From NCBI GenBank assembly GCA_028706415.1, contig JAQWBK010000071.1, positions 1 through 7,693 on the forward strand: DNA of 7,693 bases. Reading direction: 5' to 3'. Positions 5,872 to 7,693 of the stretch are shown in pieces. The position numbers were made by a program, and so were the translations under genes. Each line of letters starts with the position of its first letter. Position 1 is the stretch's first letter. This stretch comes from Oscillospiraceae bacterium. Lineage in GTDB: Bacteria > Bacillota > Clostridia > Oscillospirales > Acutalibacteraceae. Under the pieces are notes generated by a model that was given only the letters and a program-made list of their open reading frames with translations, did not search any database and had not been told where the DNA came from.

Positions 5872-5897
5872 GAGCAACTGCAAAGGGAGGAAAACCC

Positions 5898-6200
5898 ATG
5901 AACAGTAAAATCAAGGACAGTAACGCCGACTTTTTGTTTGAAGCCATTCTCAACCTGAAAACGGTTGAAGAATGCTATCGCTTTTTTGAGGATTTATGTA
6001 CCGTTGCCGAAATCAAGGCAATGTCACAGCGTATTGTGGTGGCACGAATGCTGAACGATAAGCGGGTTTACAGCGATATTGTGGCAGCCACCGGCGCATC
6101 AACGGCAACCATAAGCCGGGTTAATCGTTCGCTGATATACGGCTGCGATGCGTATGATATGGTTTTTGACCGTATGGATAAGGATACCCCCAAGAAATGA
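5898..6200 (+). CDS. yerC: YerC/YecD family TrpR-related DNA-binding protein
   Basis: A 100-residue, all-helical protein of the YerC/YecD group in the TrpR superfamily. Residues 22-52 (the T-V-E-E-C-Y-R-F-F-E-D-L-C-T-V-A-E-I stretch, then MSQR...ARML) match the TrpR dimerisation helices. Residues 57-79 form the helix-turn-helix (YSDIVAATGASTATISRVNRSL), whose T-G-A-S-T-A-T-I-S-R recognition segment is characteristic. The length is normal for the family. Start ATG 5898 has an excellent AAAGGGAGG site 7 bases upstream. Members are presumed transcription regulators but their targets are generally not known; the fold does not by itself mean tryptophan binding. The stop codon overlaps the methyltransferase start (ATGA), so the two genes are translationally coupled. 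Confidence 0.93.
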   Translation: MNSKIKDSNADFLFEAILNLKTVEECYRFFEDLCTVAEIKAMSQRIVVARMLNDKRVYSDIVAATGASTATISRVNRSLIYGCDAYDMVFDRMDKDTPKK

Positions 6201-6955
6201 GGGGGTATACAGCTTTTGCCGGCTATTATGACCGACTAATGGGGGATATCGATTATAAAGCCCGCGCACGGTATTTGTTGTCCCTTTTTAAACTGCATGA
6301 TCCGCACAAGCCGCCCCTTTCGCTTCTCGACCTTGGGTGCGGTTCGGGCAGTCTTGCTCTTCAACTGTCTGCACTCGGTATTGATGTAATCGGGGTTGAC
6401 GGTTCGGCGGAGATGCTTTGTTTGGCCTCGGATAAGGCGAATAAGTCGGCCGTCCCTCTAATGCTGCTATGTCAGGATATGCGTGAGCTGGATTTATACG
6501 GTACTGTTGACGGCGCGGTTTGCACGCTGGACAGCCTTAATCACCTTTGCAGCACCAAGGAACTTGCAGAGGTTTTTAACAGGCTTTTTTTATTTATCCA
6601 GCCCGGCGGCCTTTTTATTTTTGATGTAAACACGGTATATAAGCACCGATTTGTGCTGGGTGATAACTCCTTTGTGTATGAGCAGGATGATTTTCTCTGC
6701 ATTTGGCGTAACCGGCTGATTAACCGCACAGCACAGGTGAGTATGCAGCTGGATTTTTTTGTTAAACAGTCAAAAGGATACACCCGCCTTACCGATTCAC
6801 TGCGGGAGCGTGCATATTCACAAAGGACTTTGAAAAAGCTATTATCAAAGGCGGGGTTTAATACCCTTGCCGTATATGAGGACATGACAACCGAATGTAT
6901 AAAGGATGACACCCAGCGAATGGTATTTGTTGCCCAAAGAAGAATTGAAGGATAG
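6197..6955 (+). CDS. Class I SAM-dependent methyltransferase
   Basis: A soluble 252-residue Rossmann-fold methyltransferase. Motif I, LLDLGCGSGSLAL (43-55), forms the SAM-binding loop. Asp68 in VIGVDGS is the acidic residue that holds the ribose. CQDMREL (92-98) is the adenine-side motif, and LDSLNHL (111-117) and GGLFIFDVNT (137-146) follow as the later strands. The N-terminal FAGYYDRLM segment is common in the small-molecule methyltransferases of this type. Length is normal. The substrate cannot be read from the sequence. It starts within the yerC stop (ATGA) and lacks a strong ribosome site of its own, so it depends on coupling. Hsp33 begins one base after its stop codon, making a tight three-gene run. 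Confidence 0.93.
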   Translation: MRGYTAFAGYYDRLMGDIDYKARARYLLSLFKLHDPHKPPLSLLDLGCGSGSLALQLSALGIDVIGVDGSAEMLCLASDKANKSAVPLMLLCQDMRELDLYGTVDGAVCTLDSLNHLCSTKELAEVFNRLFLFIQPGGLFIFDVNTVYKHRFVLGDNSFVYEQDDFLCIWRNRLINRTAQVSMQLDFFVKQSKGYTRLTDSLRERAYSQRTLKKLLSKAGFNTLAVYEDMTTECIKDDTQRMVFVAQRRIEG

Positions 6956-6956
6956 G

Positions 6957-7693
6957 TTGAAGAATTTGAATTTAAACACAAACAAAACAGGTCGGGTTAT
7001 TCGTTGCATTACCAAGGATGCCTCACTAATGGCAATGGTGATGGATTCTACCGCCATTGTGGCCGAGGCGGAGCGTATCCATAAGACCTCAGCGGTTATC
7101 ACAGCAGGGCTTGGAAGGCTGCTGACAGCGGCATCAATGATGGGGATAATGCTGAAGGGCAAGCAAGACAGCCTGACAATTAAAATAAGCGGTGGAGGGC
7201 CGGCGGGCACGGTTATGGCGGTGTCGGACAGCGAGGGCAATGCACGCGGTTATGCCGCTAACCCGGTTGTAGAGATCCCTCTTCGCCCGGATGGCAAGCT
7301 GGATGTCGGCGGCGCGGTGGGCAAAAGCGGGCTGCTTCATGTGATGCGTGATACCGGCGGTTCCCAGCCTTATATCGGGTGTACCCACCTTGTATCGGGA
7401 GAAATAGCCGAGGATATAACAAACTATTATGCCAACAGTGAACAGACCCCGACCGTCTGCGCCTTGGGCGTTCTTGTAAATCCGGATTTGACCGTCAGGG
7501 TTGCGGGCGGCATACTCTTGCAGCTTCTCCCCTTTTGCCCGGACGATGTTATTGACAGGGTCGAAAAAAACATTGCTTCACTCGATTCCATGACATCAAT
7601 GCTTGATGGCGGCTTGTCTCTCGCCGAAATATGTGAACGAGCTCTGACCGGATTTGAATTTGAGGTGCTGGACGAATATTCCCCCGTTTATCG
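6957..7693 (+). CDS. hslO: Hsp33 redox-regulated chaperone HslO (3' end cut by window)
   Basis: The visible 245 residues match the N-terminal substrate-binding and linker parts of Hsp33, a cytosolic holdase activated by oxidative unfolding. Landmarks are GRVIRCITKDASL near residue 12, ERIHKTSAVITAGLGRLLTA (about 37-56), the G-G-G-P-x-G-T segment, ARGYAANP, and LDVGGAVGKSGLLHVMRD. The window ends just after SPVY, where the family's zinc-binding domain (CxC...CxxC) should begin, so the redox switch cannot be checked here. Two TTG starts are possible. The one at 6957 is one base after the methyltransferase stop, with AAGGA 4 bases upstream; the one at 6966 is three codons in, with AGG 9 bases upstream. 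No ATG is close enough to fit the family N-terminus. Codon use is clearly more GC-rich than in the agr region. Confidence 0.95.
   Translation, partial: MKNLNLNTNKTGRVIRCITKDASLMAMVMDSTAIVAEAERIHKTSAVITAGLGRLLTAASMMGIMLKGKQDSLTIKISGGGPAGTVMAVSDSEGNARGYAANPVVEIPLRPDGKLDVGGAVGKSGLLHVMRDTGGSQPYIGCTHLVSGEIAEDITNYYANSEQTPTVCALGVLVNPDLTVRVAGGILLQLLPFCPDDVIDRVEKNIASLDSMTSMLDGGLSLAEICERALTGFEFEVLDEYSPVY

Larger units (their letters stand above)
5594..5897. other. Divergent intergenic region, 304 bp
   Basis: This gap separates the divergent DUF1538 and yerC genes. It holds the minus-strand promoter near 5636-5664, two AAAGCTTT palindromes beside that promoter, a weak A/T-rich hairpin followed by T6 (5713-5740), and two candidate plus-strand promoters. 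I see no coding sequence, tRNA or clear riboswitch in it. Confidence 0.7.

Noticed and set aside
1..7693. CRISPR array, tRNA, rRNA or anti-phage system
   Set aside because: No regularly spaced direct repeats, no tRNA cloverleaf or rRNA stretches and no defence-gene motifs were seen on either strand.

Overview
The window looks like a low- to mid-GC Firmicute of class Clostridia, possibly the Oscillospiraceae/Ruminococcaceae side. The signs are AgrB/AgrD-type peptide signalling, a large membrane-bound GGDEF plus HD-GYP protein, strong AGGAG-like ribosome sites, several TTG starts, and a YerC / SAM methyltransferase / Hsp33 gene run. By eye the left part is AT-rich (about 35-40% GC) and the right end is clearly more GC-rich.

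Region 1 (1-1428, + strand) is a compact agr-like quorum-sensing operon. It holds the tail of a small membrane protein (DUF5317-like), a five-helix membrane protein of 152 residues that resembles the sensor half of an AgrC-type kinase with no kinase attached, AgrB (peptide-processing protease), and a 44-residue AgrD autoinducer precursor that is easy to overlook. A strong 17-bp stem terminator closes the operon. No AgrC kinase or AgrA regulator is present in the window.

Region 2 (1440-3240, + strand) has its own candidate promoter and one long gene. The product is a multi-pass membrane protein with a GGDEF diguanylate cyclase domain followed by an HD-GYP phosphodiesterase domain. Both active sites look intact, but the GGDEF inhibitory site is missing. 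A perfect 30-bp palindrome terminator follows.

Region 3 (3247-3403) is a 157-bp MITE-like element with perfect 17-bp terminal inverted repeats and a TAAT target repeat. It sits between that terminator and the stop codon of the convergent gene.

Region 4 (3409-5664, - strand) is a two-gene operon with its own extended -10 promoter. It encodes a duplicated DUF1538 membrane protein and, overlapping its stop codon, a protein made of two PII-like domains. This suggests a transporter and its cytosolic ligand-sensing regulator.

Region 5 (5665-7693, + strand) starts with about 300 bp of non-coding DNA holding divergent promoters. It continues with a tightly coupled run: YerC (TrpR-like), a class I SAM methyltransferase, and Hsp33 (HslO), which is cut off by the window just before its zinc-binding domain.

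The most interesting unit is region 1 plus region 2: an agr peptide system without a visible kinase or response regulator, next to a c-di-GMP enzyme.
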